64,000 nucleotides of DNA from Labrenzia sp. 011. GTDB lineage: Bacteria; Pseudomonadota; Alphaproteobacteria; Rhizobiales; Stappiaceae. Below, piece after piece: positions 17,902 through 27,519 of the stretch. The stretch's first letter is position 1. Each line of letters begins with the position of its first letter. The stretch spans positions 248,001-312,000 of the forward strand of contig NZ_QCYM01000002.1 of NCBI RefSeq assembly GCF_003075075.1, in the 5' to 3' direction. The notes beneath the pieces were generated by a model. It had not been told where the DNA came from, ran no database searches, and was given only the letters and a program-made list of their open reading frames with translations. Made by a program: the position numbers and the translations under genes.

Positions 17902-18990
17902 ATGCCCCCTGCTTCCGCCGCCGAAACGCTTCTGAGCTGGTACGACCGCCACGCAAGGCCGCTGCCCTGGCGCGTCAGTCCGCGCAACCGTCAACAGGGC
18001 GAAGTCCCCGATCCCTACCGGATCTGGCTGTCGGAGGTCATGCTGCAGCAGACGACCGTGGCAGCGGTGAAGGCCTATTTCGAGAAATTCACCCGGGCAT
18101 GGCCGACCGTGGAGACTCTCGCCGCAGCTGCGGAAGAAGACGTGATGAAGGCCTGGGCCGGGCTCGGCTATTATTCGCGGGCGCGCAACCTGAAAAAATG
18201 CGCCGATACGGTCGCCGGGAAGTACGGGGGACGCTTTCCCGATACGGAGGAAGAGCTTCTGAAGCTTCCGGGTATCGGTCCCTATACGGCAGCCGCCATC
18301 GCCACCATCGCTTTCGACCGGCATGCCGCCGTGGTGGACGGCAATGTGGAGCGGGTCCTGTCGCGGCTCTTCCGCATCGAAACGCCGCTTCCCGACGCGA
18401 AACCGGAGATCCGGGCAAAGATGGGTGACCTGACCCCGCAGGCCCGGCCCGGCGATTTCGCACAGGCGGTGATGGATCTGGGAGCCACGGTCTGCACACC
18501 CAGGCGGCCCGCCTGTGTCCTGTGTCCGTGGATGAGCGCCTGCGCCGTGCAGGGATCCGCCCTGGCGGAAAGTCTGCCCCGCAAGGCACCGAAGAAGGAA
18601 AAGCCGACCCGGTACGGCGCGGCGTTTGTCGCGGTCGACAGGAACACGGGCGCGGTACTGCTGCGGCGTCGCCCGCCCAGCGGTCTTCTCGGGGGCATGA
18701 CGGAAGTGCCCGGCACGCACTGGTCAGAGGATTTCGACCGGAGCGCGGCGGCGCAAGACGCGCCTTTCCCGGCGCCATGGACGCAGAAGACAGGTGAGGT
18801 CAAACACACATTCACCCACTTCCACCTGAGACTGACCATCTTTCGGGCCGATCTGGAGGCAACCGGCACGCCGGGGCTGGAGGACGCCTGGTGGTCGGCG
18901 CCGGACAGGATCGAGGGCGAAGCCCTGCCGACGGTGATGCGAAAGGCGCTTGCGGCGGCACTGGAACCGGAACGCCCCGGTTCCGGATGA
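17902..18990 (+). CDS. mutY: A/G-specific adenine glycosylase
   Basis: The 362-residue enzyme removes adenine mispaired with 8-oxoguanine. The catalytic Glu is in SEVMLQQTT (E45). The helix-hairpin-helix is LPGIGPYTAAAIA (122-134) and the catalytic Asp follows in VVDGNVERVLSR (D146). The 4Fe-4S cluster ligands are C198, C205, C208 and C214 (C-X6-C-X2-C-X5-C). A C-terminal Nudix-like domain with the 8-oxoG-sensing KHTFTHFHL region occupies about 240-350. The gene is divergent from dciA across about 240 bp with no other gene. Confidence 0.95.
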   Translation: MPPASAAETLLSWYDRHARPLPWRVSPRNRQQGEVPDPYRIWLSEVMLQQTTVAAVKAYFEKFTRAWPTVETLAAAAEEDVMKAWAGLGYYSRARNLKKCADTVAGKYGGRFPDTEEELLKLPGIGPYTAAAIATIAFDRHAAVVDGNVERVLSRLFRIETPLPDAKPEIRAKMGDLTPQARPGDFAQAVMDLGATVCTPRRPACVLCPWMSACAVQGSALAESLPRKAPKKEKPTRYGAAFVAVDRNTGAVLLRRRPPSGLLGGMTEVPGTHWSEDFDRSAAAQDAPFPAPWTQKTGEVKHTFTHFHLRLTIFRADLEATGTPGLEDAWWSAPDRIEGEALPTVMRKALAAALEPERPGSG

Positions 18991-19093
18991 GACAATGACC
19001 TGCATCAAGGCGTCCGAAACCTGCCAAACGGACAAGGTATGCGGAGACCTGATAAAAATTCCGATCAAGGTCCAAATCACCACTGGACAATAA

Positions 19094-19110
19094 TTTAGAA
19101 CGTTTCTAAA
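19094..19110. promoter_or_regulatory. Irr-type iron control element upstream of bfr
   Basis: TTTAGAA-CGT-TTCTAAA is a perfect match to the ICE pattern TTTAGAA-N3-TTCTAAA bound by Irr in Rhizobiales. It lies 34 bp before the bfr ATG, overlapping where the promoter must be. Irr bound under low iron would repress the storage gene. The match is seen directly; the regulator is inferred from established knowledge of the group. Confidence 0.8.
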
Positions 19111-19143
19111 GTTGTCCCGGTTTCATCAGATGGAGGGCTAGCC

Positions 19144-19629
19144 ATGAAGGGCAGCGAAAAAGTTATCGAATGTCTGAACGAGGCCCTGTTTCTCGAACTG
19201 GGTGCGATCAACCAGTACTGGCTTCATTACCGCCTCCTGAACGACTGGGGCTTTGCGCGCCTTGCCAAGAAGGAGCGTGAGGAATCCATCGAGGAAATGC
19301 AGCATGCGGACAAGCTGACCGACCGCATCATCTTCCTCGAAGGCCATCCGAACATGCAGAAGCTCGCACCGCTTCGCATCGGCCAGAACATCAAGGAAGT
19401 TCTGGAATCGGACCTTGCCGGCGAATATGACGCCCGCACGGCCTATTCCAAATCCCGCGAAATCTGCCACAAGGAAGGCGACTATGTCTCCATGCAGCTT
19501 TTCGAGGAACTGCTCACGGACGAGGAAGGCCATATCGACTTCCTGGAAACCCAGCTTGAGCTGTTGGAAAAAATCGGTGTCGAGCGTTACGGGCTGCTGA
19601 ACGCAGCTCCCGCCGACGAAGCCGAATAA
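19144..19629 (+). CDS. bfr: Bacterioferritin
   Basis: The 161-residue subunit builds a 24-mer shell that oxidises and stores iron. The di-iron ferroxidase ligands E18, E51, H54, E94, E127 and H130 are all present, and Met52 (SIEEMQHAD) is the axial ligand for the intersubunit haem. Length equals that of E. coli Bfr. A GGAGG-like site precedes the ATG. No bacterioferritin-associated ferredoxin gene is adjacent. Control by iron is indicated by the Irr-type box upstream. A strong terminator follows 35 bp after the stop. Confidence 0.97.
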   Translation: MKGSEKVIECLNEALFLELGAINQYWLHYRLLNDWGFARLAKKEREESIEEMQHADKLTDRIIFLEGHPNMQKLAPLRIGQNIKEVLESDLAGEYDARTAYSKSREICHKEGDYVSMQLFEELLTDEEGHIDFLETQLELLEKIGVERYGLLNAAPADEAE

Positions 19630-19663
19630 CAACACAAACAACGCCCCATCCACACCACATTTG

Positions 19664-19693
19664 CCGCAGGCGCCCAGCGCGCCTGCGGTTTTT
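19664..19693 (+). terminator. Rho-independent terminator of bfr
   Basis: CCGCAGGCGC (19664-19673) pairs with GCGCCTGCGG (19679-19688) over a 5-nt loop and is followed by TTTTT. The 10-bp perfect GC-rich stem plus T-run is a textbook terminator. Confidence 0.9.
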
Positions 19694-19734
19694 CGTTCCG
19701 CTCCGCCACGCCCGCTTCAGGAACCGTTTCCGGC

Positions 19735-21246
19735 TTACTGAAACGCCGTTTCCGCGAAGCTTCTGAGTTTGCGCGAATGCAGCCGCTCCGCCGTCATGGC
19801 GCGCATTTTTTCCATCGCGCGGATGCCGATCTCCAGGTGCTGGGCAACCTGGCGCTTGTAGAAGTCGGTGGCCATGCCCGGAAGCTTCAGCTCACCGTGG
19901 AGCGGCTTGTCCGACACACACAGCAACGTTCCATAAGGCACCCGGAAACGGAAGCCGTTGGCGGCAATCGTGGCCGATTCCATGTCGAGGGCGATGGCCC
20001 GGGACTGGGAAAACCGCTTCACGAGTTCCGGCTGGTCCCAGAGTTCCCAGTTGCGGTTGTCGAGCGAGACCACCGTGCCCGTCCGCATCACGCGTTTGAG
20101 TTCATAGCCGTCGATACCGGTCACCTCGCCCACCGCATCTTCCAGGGCCACCTGAACCTCGGCCAGCGGCGGGATCGGCACCCAGATGGGCAGGTCCTGA
20201 TTGAGCACATTGTCGTCGCGCACATAACCGTGTGCCAGCACATAGTCGCCCAGTGTCTGGCTGTTCCTGAGCCCGGCACAGTGACCGAGCATCAGCCAGA
20301 CGTGGGGACGCAGAACCGCGATGTGATCGGTGATCGTCTTGGCGTTGGACGGGCCGACGCCGATATTGACCATGGTGATGCCGCTGCCGTCCGCCCGTTT
20401 CAGGTGATAGGCCGGCATCTGCGGCAGCTTGGGAAGTTCCACACCGCTGTCCGGTTCGCTGGCTCCGGCCAGGGTGACGAGATTTCCCGGCGCCACGAAG
20501 GATTCGTAGCCGCTGTCCGGATCGGCGAGCATTTCCTTCGACAGGCGGCAGAATTCGTCGATGTAGAACTGGTAGTTGGTGAACAGAACATAGTTCTGGA
20601 AATGCTCCGCGCGGGTCGCCGTATAGTGCTGCAGCCGGTGCAGGGAATAGTCGACCCGCGGCGCGGTGAAGGACGCCAGGGGCATGACGCCGTCGCTCGG
20701 CTCGTAGGTTCCGTTGGCGATGGAATCATCCATGACGGTGAGGTCCGGCAGATCGAAGATATCGGCCAGCGGTCTGGTCAGATTGGCCGCGGCCGCCCCG
20801 CCTTCCACATGGGTGCCGTCATAGAATGCGAAATGCAGCGGGATCGGCATTTCGCTGTCGCCGATGAGCACCGGAACCTTGTGGTTCTTCATCAGCAGCG
20901 ACAACTGCGTCCGCAGATAATGCCTGAACAGGTCCGGCCGCGTGATCGTGGAGGCATGCCGGCCCGGCCTGGAGACAAAGCCGTAGGATAGCCGGCTGTC
21001 GAGACGACTGTGGCTGTCCGTCACGATCTGTACCTGCGGGTAGAAGGCGCGCACCCGGCCCTCGATGTCCCTGCCGTCGAGAAGATCGTGGAAGTGGGAT
21101 CGGAGAAAGTCGGTGTTCGCCTCGAAGATGTCCATCAGCCGCTCCACCGCCTTGTCCGCGTCGGTGAAGACTTCAAGCGGATGGGCGGGAGCAAAGCGGA
21201 TCCTGCGGATCCCCGGCTGCTGTTTCCTGCTGGTGGTCTCGGACAT
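19735..21246 (-). CDS. amn: AMP nucleosidase
   Basis: The 503-residue enzyme hydrolyses AMP to adenine and ribose 5-phosphate, adjusting the adenylate pool. The N-terminal AMP nucleosidase domain carries a conserved [23 protein letters not shown] region. The C-terminal half is a nucleoside-phosphorylase fold with [34 protein letters not shown] and the substrate-binding [29 protein letters not shown]. Length is close to the usual 480-500. AAGGAG stands 7 nt before the ATG. It is divergent from the ABC transporter genes. Confidence 0.95.
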   Translation of the reverse strand: MSETTSRKQQPGIRRIRFAPAHPLEVFTDADKAVERLMDIFEANTDFLRSHFHDLLDGRDIEGRVRAFYPQVQIVTDSHSRLDSRLSYGFVSRPGRHASTITRPDLFRHYLRTQLSLLMKNHKVPVLIGDSEMPIPLHFAFYDGTHVEGGAAAANLTRPLADIFDLPDLTVMDDSIANGTYEPSDGVMPLASFTAPRVDYSLHRLQHYTATRAEHFQNYVLFTNYQFYIDEFCRLSKEMLADPDSGYESFVAPGNLVTLAGASEPDSGVELPKLPQMPAYHLKRADGSGITMVNIGVGPSNAKTITDHIAVLRPHVWLMLGHCAGLRNSQTLGDYVLAHGYVRDDNVLNQDLPIWVPIPPLAEVQVALEDAVGEVTGIDGYELKRVMRTGTVVSLDNRNWELWDQPELVKRFSQSRAIALDMESATIAANGFRFRVPYGTLLCVSDKPLHGELKLPGMATDFYKRQVAQHLEIGIRAMEKMRAMTAERLHSRKLRSFAETAFQ

Positions 21247-21443
21247 GTACCGTCTCCTTATTGTTGTTTTTGATTACAGTCCCGCCAAGTCTCATCCGGG
21301 TCAATAGACCGGGTCGCAGAATTCGGAATTTTTTTCGTCAGGAGAAAAAGTTTTCATCCCCGCCTCCCGAAGCGGCCGCAACGCTCTTTTCCACGCCCCC
21401 GGATACCGGTAATGTTCTTCACACTATCGTCAAGGAGCATCTC

Positions 21444-22244
21444 ATGCATCGAACCATTGTGAAACTCGCGGTTGCCGCCGCTGCGCTGATCGGCGCCGGC
21501 CAGGCGGCCCCTGCCGACACGCTTCCCGACCTTGGCGGGCGGGAAATCGTCATCGCGTCGGAGAACACCTATCCGCCGCTGCAGTTCGTCGACCCCGCGA
21601 CCGGCGCGGCCATCGGCTGGGAATACGATGCGATCGCGGAAATCGCCACGCGGCTGAACCTCAAGGCAACCTTCGAAAACACCAGCTGGGACGCGATGAT
21701 CCCGGGGATCTCGGCGGGCGAATACGATGTCGCCATGAACGGCATCACCATCCGCCCGGACCGGGCGGAACAGGTGGCCTTCTCGGAGCCTTACATGCGT
21801 TCGGAAATGTTCATGCTGGTGCGTGCGGACGAGGACCGCTTCACCGGTGCGCAGGAGTTTGCGGCGAACCCCGATTTCCTGGCCGGTGCCCAGCCGGGAA
21901 CGACGCCCTTTTATGTCACCGTCTATGAGGTTCTGGATGGCGACGAAGCCAATCCGCGTATCAAACTGTTCGAAACCTTCGGAGCCGCCGTGCAGGCGCT
22001 CAAGTCCGGAGACGTGGATCTTGTGCTGACAGACAGCACCGGCGGCGAGGGATATGTCGCCACCAATCCGGACACCTTCAAGCTGATCGGCGAGCCGATG
22101 GGAGCGGAGGATTTCGGCTTCATCTTCCCCAAGGGCTCCGACCTGATCGCACCGTTCAACGCGGCGATCGCCAGCATGCGCGCCGACGGTACGCTGGATA
22201 CGCTCAATCAGAAATGGTTCTTCGACTACAAGGCCGCCGAATAA
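21444..22244 (+). CDS. Amino-acid ABC transporter substrate-binding protein (SBP_bac_3)
   Basis: The 266-residue precursor has a signal peptide (about residues 1-24, ending PADT) and a type II periplasmic-binding fold: [50 protein letters not shown], and the hinge-proximal [12 protein letters not shown]. The Arg in [17 protein letters not shown] is the usual alpha-carboxylate ligand of amino acids. ATG 21444 is selected since AAGGAG stands 6 nt upstream. It forms a set with the permease 202 bp downstream. A weak dyad in that gap (GCGGAAG 22257-22263 with CTTCCGC 22278-22284) may lower read-through into the permease. The exact ligand is unknown. Confidence 0.9.
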   Translation: MHRTIVKLAVAAAALIGAGQAAPADTLPDLGGREIVIASENTYPPLQFVDPATGAAIGWEYDAIAEIATRLNLKATFENTSWDAMIPGISAGEYDVAMNGITIRPDRAEQVAFSEPYMRSEMFMLVRADEDRFTGAQEFAANPDFLAGAQPGTTPFYVTVYEVLDGDEANPRIKLFETFGAAVQALKSGDVDLVLTDSTGGEGYVATNPDTFKLIGEPMGAEDFGFIFPKGSDLIAPFNAAIASMRADGTLDTLNQKWFFDYKAAE

Positions 22245-22446
22245 TCGCCTGACCGAGCGGAAGATGCAGCCTGTGTCCTTCCGCCCGGAGGCCTTTCCCG
22301 TCTTGCGGCCGTCTTTTTCGCCGCCTGTCTGATTGAGATCTGGCCCTGTGGCCTTGCGGAGGGAAGCCCGTCCCCCCTTGGGCACCCGCTGTCAGCACTG
22401 CAGACATCTTCTTCATTCCCCTATCCCTCGAACCCAGGGCAGGACC

Positions 22447-23253
22447 ATGTTCGGCAAGAAACCCCAGTCCACTGCTCCGAAGCAGGAGTTTCCCTACTGG
22501 CTTCTGGCCGCCGGCGGACTTGCCGTCTTCCTGCTTTTCCAGATCGGCACGGACGAAGTCTATTCGCAGGTGATGGCGACGGTTTCGCGCGGGATCGGCC
22601 TGACGGTCTTCGTGACCCTGACCGGATTTTTCCTGGCCTCGGTTCTGGGACTGCTGCTGGCGCTCGCCTCCCTCTCCGGTTCGATTGTCCTGAGGCAGAC
22701 GGCAAGGTTCTATGTCGAGATGGTGCGCGGCCTTCCGATCCTCGTACTTCTGCTCTACATCGCGTTCGTCGCCACGCCGCTGATCATCGCCGGCGTCAAT
22801 GCGCTCCTGGAGCCGCTGGGCCTCGATGCGATCCGCACCCGCGACTTCCCCCTGCTGTGGCGGGCCGTCGCCGCCCTGACCATCGGTTATTCCGCCTTCA
22901 TCGCGGAGGTTTTCCGGGCCGGAATCCAGGCGGTCGATGCGGGACAGGTCGAAGCCGCCAAGGCGCTCGGCATGACCGCCTGGCAGCGGTTCCGGCTGAT
23001 CGTCTTCCCGCAGGCCCTGAAAACCATCCTGCCGCCCCTCGGCAACGATTTCGTCGCCATGATCAAGGACAGTTCTCTCGTCTCCGTTCTGGGCGTCGCC
23101 GACATCACCCAGCTGGGCAAGGTCTATGCGGCCGGATCCTTCCGCTATTTCGAAACCTACAATGTGGTCGCGCTCATCTACCTGATGATGACCATCACCC
23201 TGTCGCTTGCGCTGCGCAGGTTCGAGCGGACGAGGGATGTCGGAGAACGCTAG
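22447..23253 (+). CDS. Polar amino-acid ABC transporter permease
   Basis: The 268-residue membrane protein belongs to the HisMQ-type permeases. After an N-terminal helix (WLLAAGGLAVFLLFQIG), VSRGIGLTVFVTLTGFFLASVLGLLLAL begins the conserved core. The EAA loop that contacts the ATPase is QVEAAKALGMTAWQRFRLIVFPQALKTILPPLGND, and SSLVSVLGVADITQLGK follows. The start is ATG 22447. No ATP-binding-subunit gene lies in the cluster, so the ATPase must come from elsewhere or be lost. Next is a second binding-protein-like gene on the same strand. Confidence 0.92.
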   Translation: MFGKKPQSTAPKQEFPYWLLAAGGLAVFLLFQIGTDEVYSQVMATVSRGIGLTVFVTLTGFFLASVLGLLLALASLSGSIVLRQTARFYVEMVRGLPILVLLLYIAFVATPLIIAGVNALLEPLGLDAIRTRDFPLLWRAVAALTIGYSAFIAEVFRAGIQAVDAGQVEAAKALGMTAWQRFRLIVFPQALKTILPPLGNDFVAMIKDSSLVSVLGVADITQLGKVYAAGSFRYFETYNVVALIYLMMTITLSLALRRFERTRDVGER

Positions 23254-23349
23254 GGCGAGACCTCATAAAGTCCCGGGCGGCTTGCCGGGCAACGGCTTGT
23301 AACGTAAGCTGATGCCGGACCACTTCATGATTGCAGCAGGAGACGCGAC

Positions 23350-24120
23350 ATGCGCGCGATTATCGCAGGATGGATCATCGCATGTCTGGCCTGCGGACCG
23401 GTGCTTGCGACCGACACCGTGACGACCTGCGGTCATGACGACTACCCGCCATGGAACTGGCACAAGGACGGCAAGACCGTCGGGGTCTGCGCCGAAGTCG
23501 CCGAGATCGTCTTCGCCCGGCTGGGGCTGAAGGCCACCAATGACTATATCGGCCCCTGGAACCGTTGCCAGAAATATGTCGAAAGCGGCAAGATCGACGT
23601 CAACATCTGCGCCTTCGTGAACGACGCGCGGCAGGAATACGCGACCTTCACCCGAAACCCGATGGGTATCAACGAAATCGCGGTGTTCGTTCCCAGGGGC
23701 GCGGAATTCGAATTCGACACGCTGGAAGATCTGGTCGGCAAACGCGCCATCATGCTCAACGGGGTCAGCGTCGGGCAGGACACCGACGCCTTTCTGGAGA
23801 CCAACACCACCCTGCAGCGGCTGGACACCAGACTGCAGGCATTCCGGTTCCTCGACGCCGGACGGGCGGACTTCCTTGTCACCGGCAAGGAGATCGGATT
23901 GCTGCAACGCGATTTGCATGGCTACAGGGACAGGATCACCACCCTGCCCGAGCCGATCGTGCACGGCCCGCTTCATATCTCCCTTTCGAACAGATCGCCC
24001 TATCTGGATCATCTGGAAGACATCGACCGCATACTCGCCGAACCCGGCTATCTGGCCATGGTCGATGACCTTCTGGACAAATACAAACGGATCTATCTGG
24101 AGGAGAACCGGGAGAATTAG
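23350..24120 (+). CDS. Periplasmic substrate-binding-like protein (SBP_bac_3 fold), ligand unknown
   Basis: The 256-residue precursor has a signal peptide (IIAGWIIACLACGPVLA, residues about 4-20) and the extracellular solute-binding family 3 pattern CGHDDYPPWNW and VGVCAEVAEIVFARLGL. Four cysteines in the mature part (CGHDD, VGVCAE, WNRCQK, VNICAF) suggest two disulfides, unlike the first binding protein. It lacks the usual Arg-Asp ligand segment of amino-acid receptors at the same place. It may be an accessory receptor of the neighbouring permease or a separate sensor. The spacing (96 bp) allows cotranscription. After it, 24121-24549 contains no gene, only the ccrM control region. Confidence 0.72.
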   Translation: MRAIIAGWIIACLACGPVLATDTVTTCGHDDYPPWNWHKDGKTVGVCAEVAEIVFARLGLKATNDYIGPWNRCQKYVESGKIDVNICAFVNDARQEYATFTRNPMGINEIAVFVPRGAEFEFDTLEDLVGKRAIMLNGVSVGQDTDAFLETNTTLQRLDTRLQAFRFLDAGRADFLVTGKEIGLLQRDLHGYRDRITTLPEPIVHGPLHISLSNRSPYLDHLEDIDRILAEPGYLAMVDDLLDKYKRIYLEENREN

Positions 24121-24321
24121 CCTGCCGGACAAGTCGGGCGAGCCGTCACTCGTCGCCCGCAGCCGAAGACCAGCCGGCAGCCGGCCGGATGGAACCACCG
24201 GGCAAATCACCCCTCGGGCCGCCGCGCGGCAGAATTTCCTCCCTCACGGCCATACGGTTAACGCCGTTATCCGCGAAAATGTCATTGAGAATGCAGCCAT
24301 GTCGAAAAAAAACCGGAGGGC

Positions 24322-24500
24322 GATTCAGTCAATCTTTAACGATTGGAGAGCAACTTCCGGTCGTGGCCGCAATGAAATCAGCGGAATTCCGGCGATTTCG
24401 GCCGGACAGGCGCATTAACCTCTCATTCAGCTTTTACTATTGTAAACAAACCATTGATTCAACGAGATTTTTTATTCCAGGCGCTTAACATCTGATTTAC
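24322..24500 (+). promoter_or_regulatory. ccrM control region: two GANTC sites and a CtrA-like box
   Basis: GATTC occurs at 24322-24326 and 24456-24460, both matching GANTC, the CcrM target. TTAA at 24485-24488 followed after 7 nt by TTTA (24496-24499) is one base from the CtrA box TTAA-N7-TTAA. In Caulobacter ccrM is activated by CtrA and its leader carries GANTC sites that sense methylation. The sequence is consistent with the same arrangement. The rest of 24121-24549 shows nothing else recognisable. Confidence 0.5.
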
Positions 24501-24540
24501 CAAAACCGGTAACCATGACACTCTAAATTGCGTGAGGTAA

Positions 24541-25689
<1,149 letters not shown>

Positions 25690-25738
25690 GCAGGCTTACA
25701 AGCAGAAACGACCTTCGCGTTCCCCGCGATTAACTAGG

Positions 25739-25769
25739 CCCCGTCTCCCAGAAGGGAGGCGGGGTTTTT
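25739..25769 (+). terminator. Rho-independent terminator of ccrM
   Basis: CCCCGTCTCCC (25739-25749) pairs with GGGAGGCGGGG (25754-25764) through 11 pairs, one of them G-U, over the loop AGAA, and is followed by TTTTTC. Confidence 0.92.
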
Positions 25770-25909
25770 CTTGTGGGGCGGGTTTCCGATGCCATTTGCT
25801 TCGCCGGCTTTTTTCACGCACCCATGTCGTGACCCCAAGGTCCGGCAGGAGGTCCGGGACGGCGCCGGAAGGGCGGTTCCGAACCATGGGGCTCACACGC
25901 CTTGCGCCT

Positions 25910-27187
25910 TCACTCGAACCCCACCAGCGCCTTGCGCCGCTTGCCGACGGAGACCGACAGCCGGTCGTTGGCCTGAAGGTCGCCGATCGCGATGCGGCGG
26001 CGGGGATCGTCGATGATGCGGTTGTTGAGGCGCACGCCGCCGCCTTCGACCAGCCGGCGGGCTTCGCCGTTGGAGGCGGCAAAGCCGACGGCCACGACGA
26101 CTTCCAGCAGCCCCAGGCCTTCCGCCAGCGCGCTCAGCGGCATGCGGTGGGTCGGCTCGAGAATCTCGCCTTCGCCGGAGAACAGCGCGTCCCCCTGCTG
26201 AAGCGCGGCGCGCGCTTCTTCAGGCCCGTGCACGATCGATGTCACCTGGGTCGCAAGGATCTTCTTGGCCTCGTTCAGCTCCGAGCCTTCCAATGCGGCA
26301 AGACGGTCGATCTCGCTCATCGGCAGCTCGGTGAAGACCCGCAGAAACCTGCCGACATCGGCATCGGCCGTGTTGCGCCAGAACTGCCAGAAGCCGAAGG
26401 GCGACAGGTGCTCGGGATGCAGCCAGACGGCGCCGGCAGCCGTCTTGCCCATCTTGGCCCCGCTTGCGGTGGTCAGGAGCGGCACGGTAAGGCCGTGCAG
26501 CTTGTGCCCGTCCCGGCGGCCGAGTTCGACGCCGTTGACGATATTGCCCCACTGGTCCGACCCGCCCACCTGCAGCACGCAGTCATGGCGCCTGGCGAGT
26601 TCCAGGAAATCGACGGCCTGCAGCATCATGTAGCAGAATTCCAGCACGGTCAGCGGCATCTGCGCGTCGAGGCGGGACTTGACGCTATCGAAGGTCATCA
26701 TGCGGTTGACGGTAAACCGGGAGCCGTAGTCGCGCAGGAATTCCAGGAAGCGGAACTCGTTCAGCCACTCCGCATTGTCAACCAGCATCGCCCCGTCGGG
26801 CCCCTCCATGTCGACAAGGCGTTCGACGGACCGGCGGATCGTGGCGATATTCGCGGCGATCTGCTGCTCCTCGAGCATCGGCCGCGCGTCCTTGCGAAAG
26901 CTCGGATCGCCGATCAGGCTGGTGCCGCCACCGAGCACAACGATCGGCCGGTGGCCCAGCTTCTGCAGCCAGCGCATGGTCATCAGCGGCATCAGATGGC
27001 CCACATGCAGGCTGGCCGCTGTCGCGTCGAAACCGGCGTAGGCGGTCACCGGTCCTTCGGAAAGGGTGCGGTCGAGGGTTTCGAGGTCGGTGCACTGGTG
27101 CACGAGCCCGCGTTCCAGAAGCACGGCAAGCGCTTCCGATTTCAGTCTGGTCGCCGGCTTGCCGGCTTCGATCATGTGGCTGGTCAT
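25910..27187 (-). CDS. tyrS: Tyrosyl-tRNA synthetase
   Basis: The 425-residue class I synthetase charges tRNA-Tyr. The HIGH-type motif is HVGHL (residues 61-65) after VTAYAGFDATAASL. Tyrosine recognition residues are in YMMLQAVDFLEL and QVGGSDQWGNIVNGVEL. The KMSKS-type loop reads KMGKT. An S4-like domain (NGEARRLVEGGGVRLNNRII) ends the protein. The start is ATG 27187; an in-frame ATG at 27271 lies upstream of a terminator and is rejected. Expression probably responds to charged tRNA-Tyr through the leader peptide and attenuator at 27231-27352. Confidence 0.97.
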   Translation of the reverse strand: MTSHMIEAGKPATRLKSEALAVLLERGLVHQCTDLETLDRTLSEGPVTAYAGFDATAASLHVGHLMPLMTMRWLQKLGHRPIVVLGGGTSLIGDPSFRKDARPMLEEQQIAANIATIRRSVERLVDMEGPDGAMLVDNAEWLNEFRFLEFLRDYGSRFTVNRMMTFDSVKSRLDAQMPLTVLEFCYMMLQAVDFLELARRHDCVLQVGGSDQWGNIVNGVELGRRDGHKLHGLTVPLLTTASGAKMGKTAAGAVWLHPEHLSPFGFWQFWRNTADADVGRFLRVFTELPMSEIDRLAALEGSELNEAKKILATQVTSIVHGPEEARAALQQGDALFSGEGEILEPTHRMPLSALAEGLGLLEVVVAVGFAASNGEARRLVEGGGVRLNNRIIDDPRRRIAIGDLQANDRLSVSVGKRRKALVGFE

Positions 27188-27230
27188 TTTCACGGTCCTG
27201 GGTGTCCCGCCAGGAAGCCCGGGTTCTGAA

Positions 27231-27261
27231 AACCAAAAAGCCGCCTGACGCGGCGGCTTTT
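27231..27261 (-). terminator. Attenuator hairpin in the tyrS leader
   Basis: On the minus strand AAAAGCCGCC (27261-27252 complement) and GGCGGCTTTT (27245-27236 complement) make a 10-bp stem with a 6-nt loop, followed by T-rich TTGGTTTT. It lies 44 nt before the tyrS ATG and after the leader ORF, with no other gene to terminate. Its 5' arm AGCCGCCG can instead pair with CGGCGGCT at the end of the leader ORF (complement of 27293-27300), giving an antiterminator. Confidence 0.75.
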
Positions 27262-27286
27262 GAGGTTTCAAGAGGTGAACAAGATC

Positions 27287-27352
27287 CTACGCAGCCGCCG
27301 GTATGTCGGTGACGTAATAAAAGTACACAAAGGTGGCGCTCATCCTGTTCAT
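27287..27352 (-). CDS. Tyr-rich leader peptide controlling tyrS by attenuation (proposed)
   Basis: This is a 21-codon ORF with stop TAG. Codons 8-13 read Phe-Val-Tyr-Phe-Tyr-Tyr (TTT GTG TAC TTT TAT TAC), and the end reads PAAA. The last four sense codons (CCG GCG GCT GCG) contain CGGCGGCT, able to pair with the terminator's 5' arm, and the stop codon follows at once. A ribosome stalled at the Tyr codons would leave CGGCGGCT free to form the antiterminator; one reaching the stop would cover it and allow termination. Codons 5-6 (AGCGCC) can pair with the same segment, giving the usual 1:2 alternative. There is no good ribosome site, but the predicted start of transcription coincides with the ATG. 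The proposal rests on the sequence alone. Confidence 0.7.
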   Translation of the reverse strand: MNRMSATFVYFYYVTDIPAAA

Positions 27353-27359
27353 GCGATGT

Positions 27360-27389
27360 TAAATGAGCTACCGCCGTCCGGAAGTCAAG
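27360..27389 (-). promoter_or_regulatory. Putative promoter of the tyrS leader, giving a leaderless transcript
   Basis: CTTGAC (27384-27389 complement) gives a -35 element. After the TTGACT hexamer and a 17-nt spacer comes CATTTA (27360-27365 complement), a poor -10. Seven nucleotides separate it from the leader ATG at 27352, so transcription would start at the ATG itself. Leaderless leader-peptide ORFs are known in rhizobia, for example trpL of Sinorhizobium. The -10 match is weak. Confidence 0.4.
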
Positions 27390-27466
27390 CCTGTGGTGAG
27401 CATATGAGTGCGTCGAGCCGGACCGGACGGCCGATGCGCTTTTCGCAATCCCCGTCCCTGCAATAG

Positions 27467-27492
27467 AAAACCCCGGCCGAAGCCGGGGTTTT
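27467..27492 (-). terminator. Rho-independent terminator of the gcv operon
   Basis: AAAACCCCGGC (27467-27477) and GCCGGGGTTTT (27482-27492) form an 11-bp perfect stem with the loop CGAA. Read on the minus strand it ends in TTTTCTATTG, directly after gcvPB. Confidence 0.88.
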
Positions 27493-27519
27493 CTGTCGTA
27501 TCCGTCGACTGTCCGCCGC

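Noticed and set aside
22257..22284. 7-bp dyad between the amino-acid receptor and permease genes as a terminator
   Set aside because: The stem is short with a 14-nt loop and no T-run. It was only mentioned with the receptor gene.
24299..24418. 39-codon frame beginning MSKKNRRAIQ before ccrM
   Set aside because: No ribosome site, codon use is not typical, and it covers a probable GANTC regulatory site, so it is more likely leader DNA.
27330..27372. tRNA-like string GGTAGCTCA...GAGCGCC on the minus strand near the tyrS leader
   Set aside because: The D-loop would be 23 nt and no T-arm sequence (GTTC-type) follows. The same bases make sense as the leader-peptide region.
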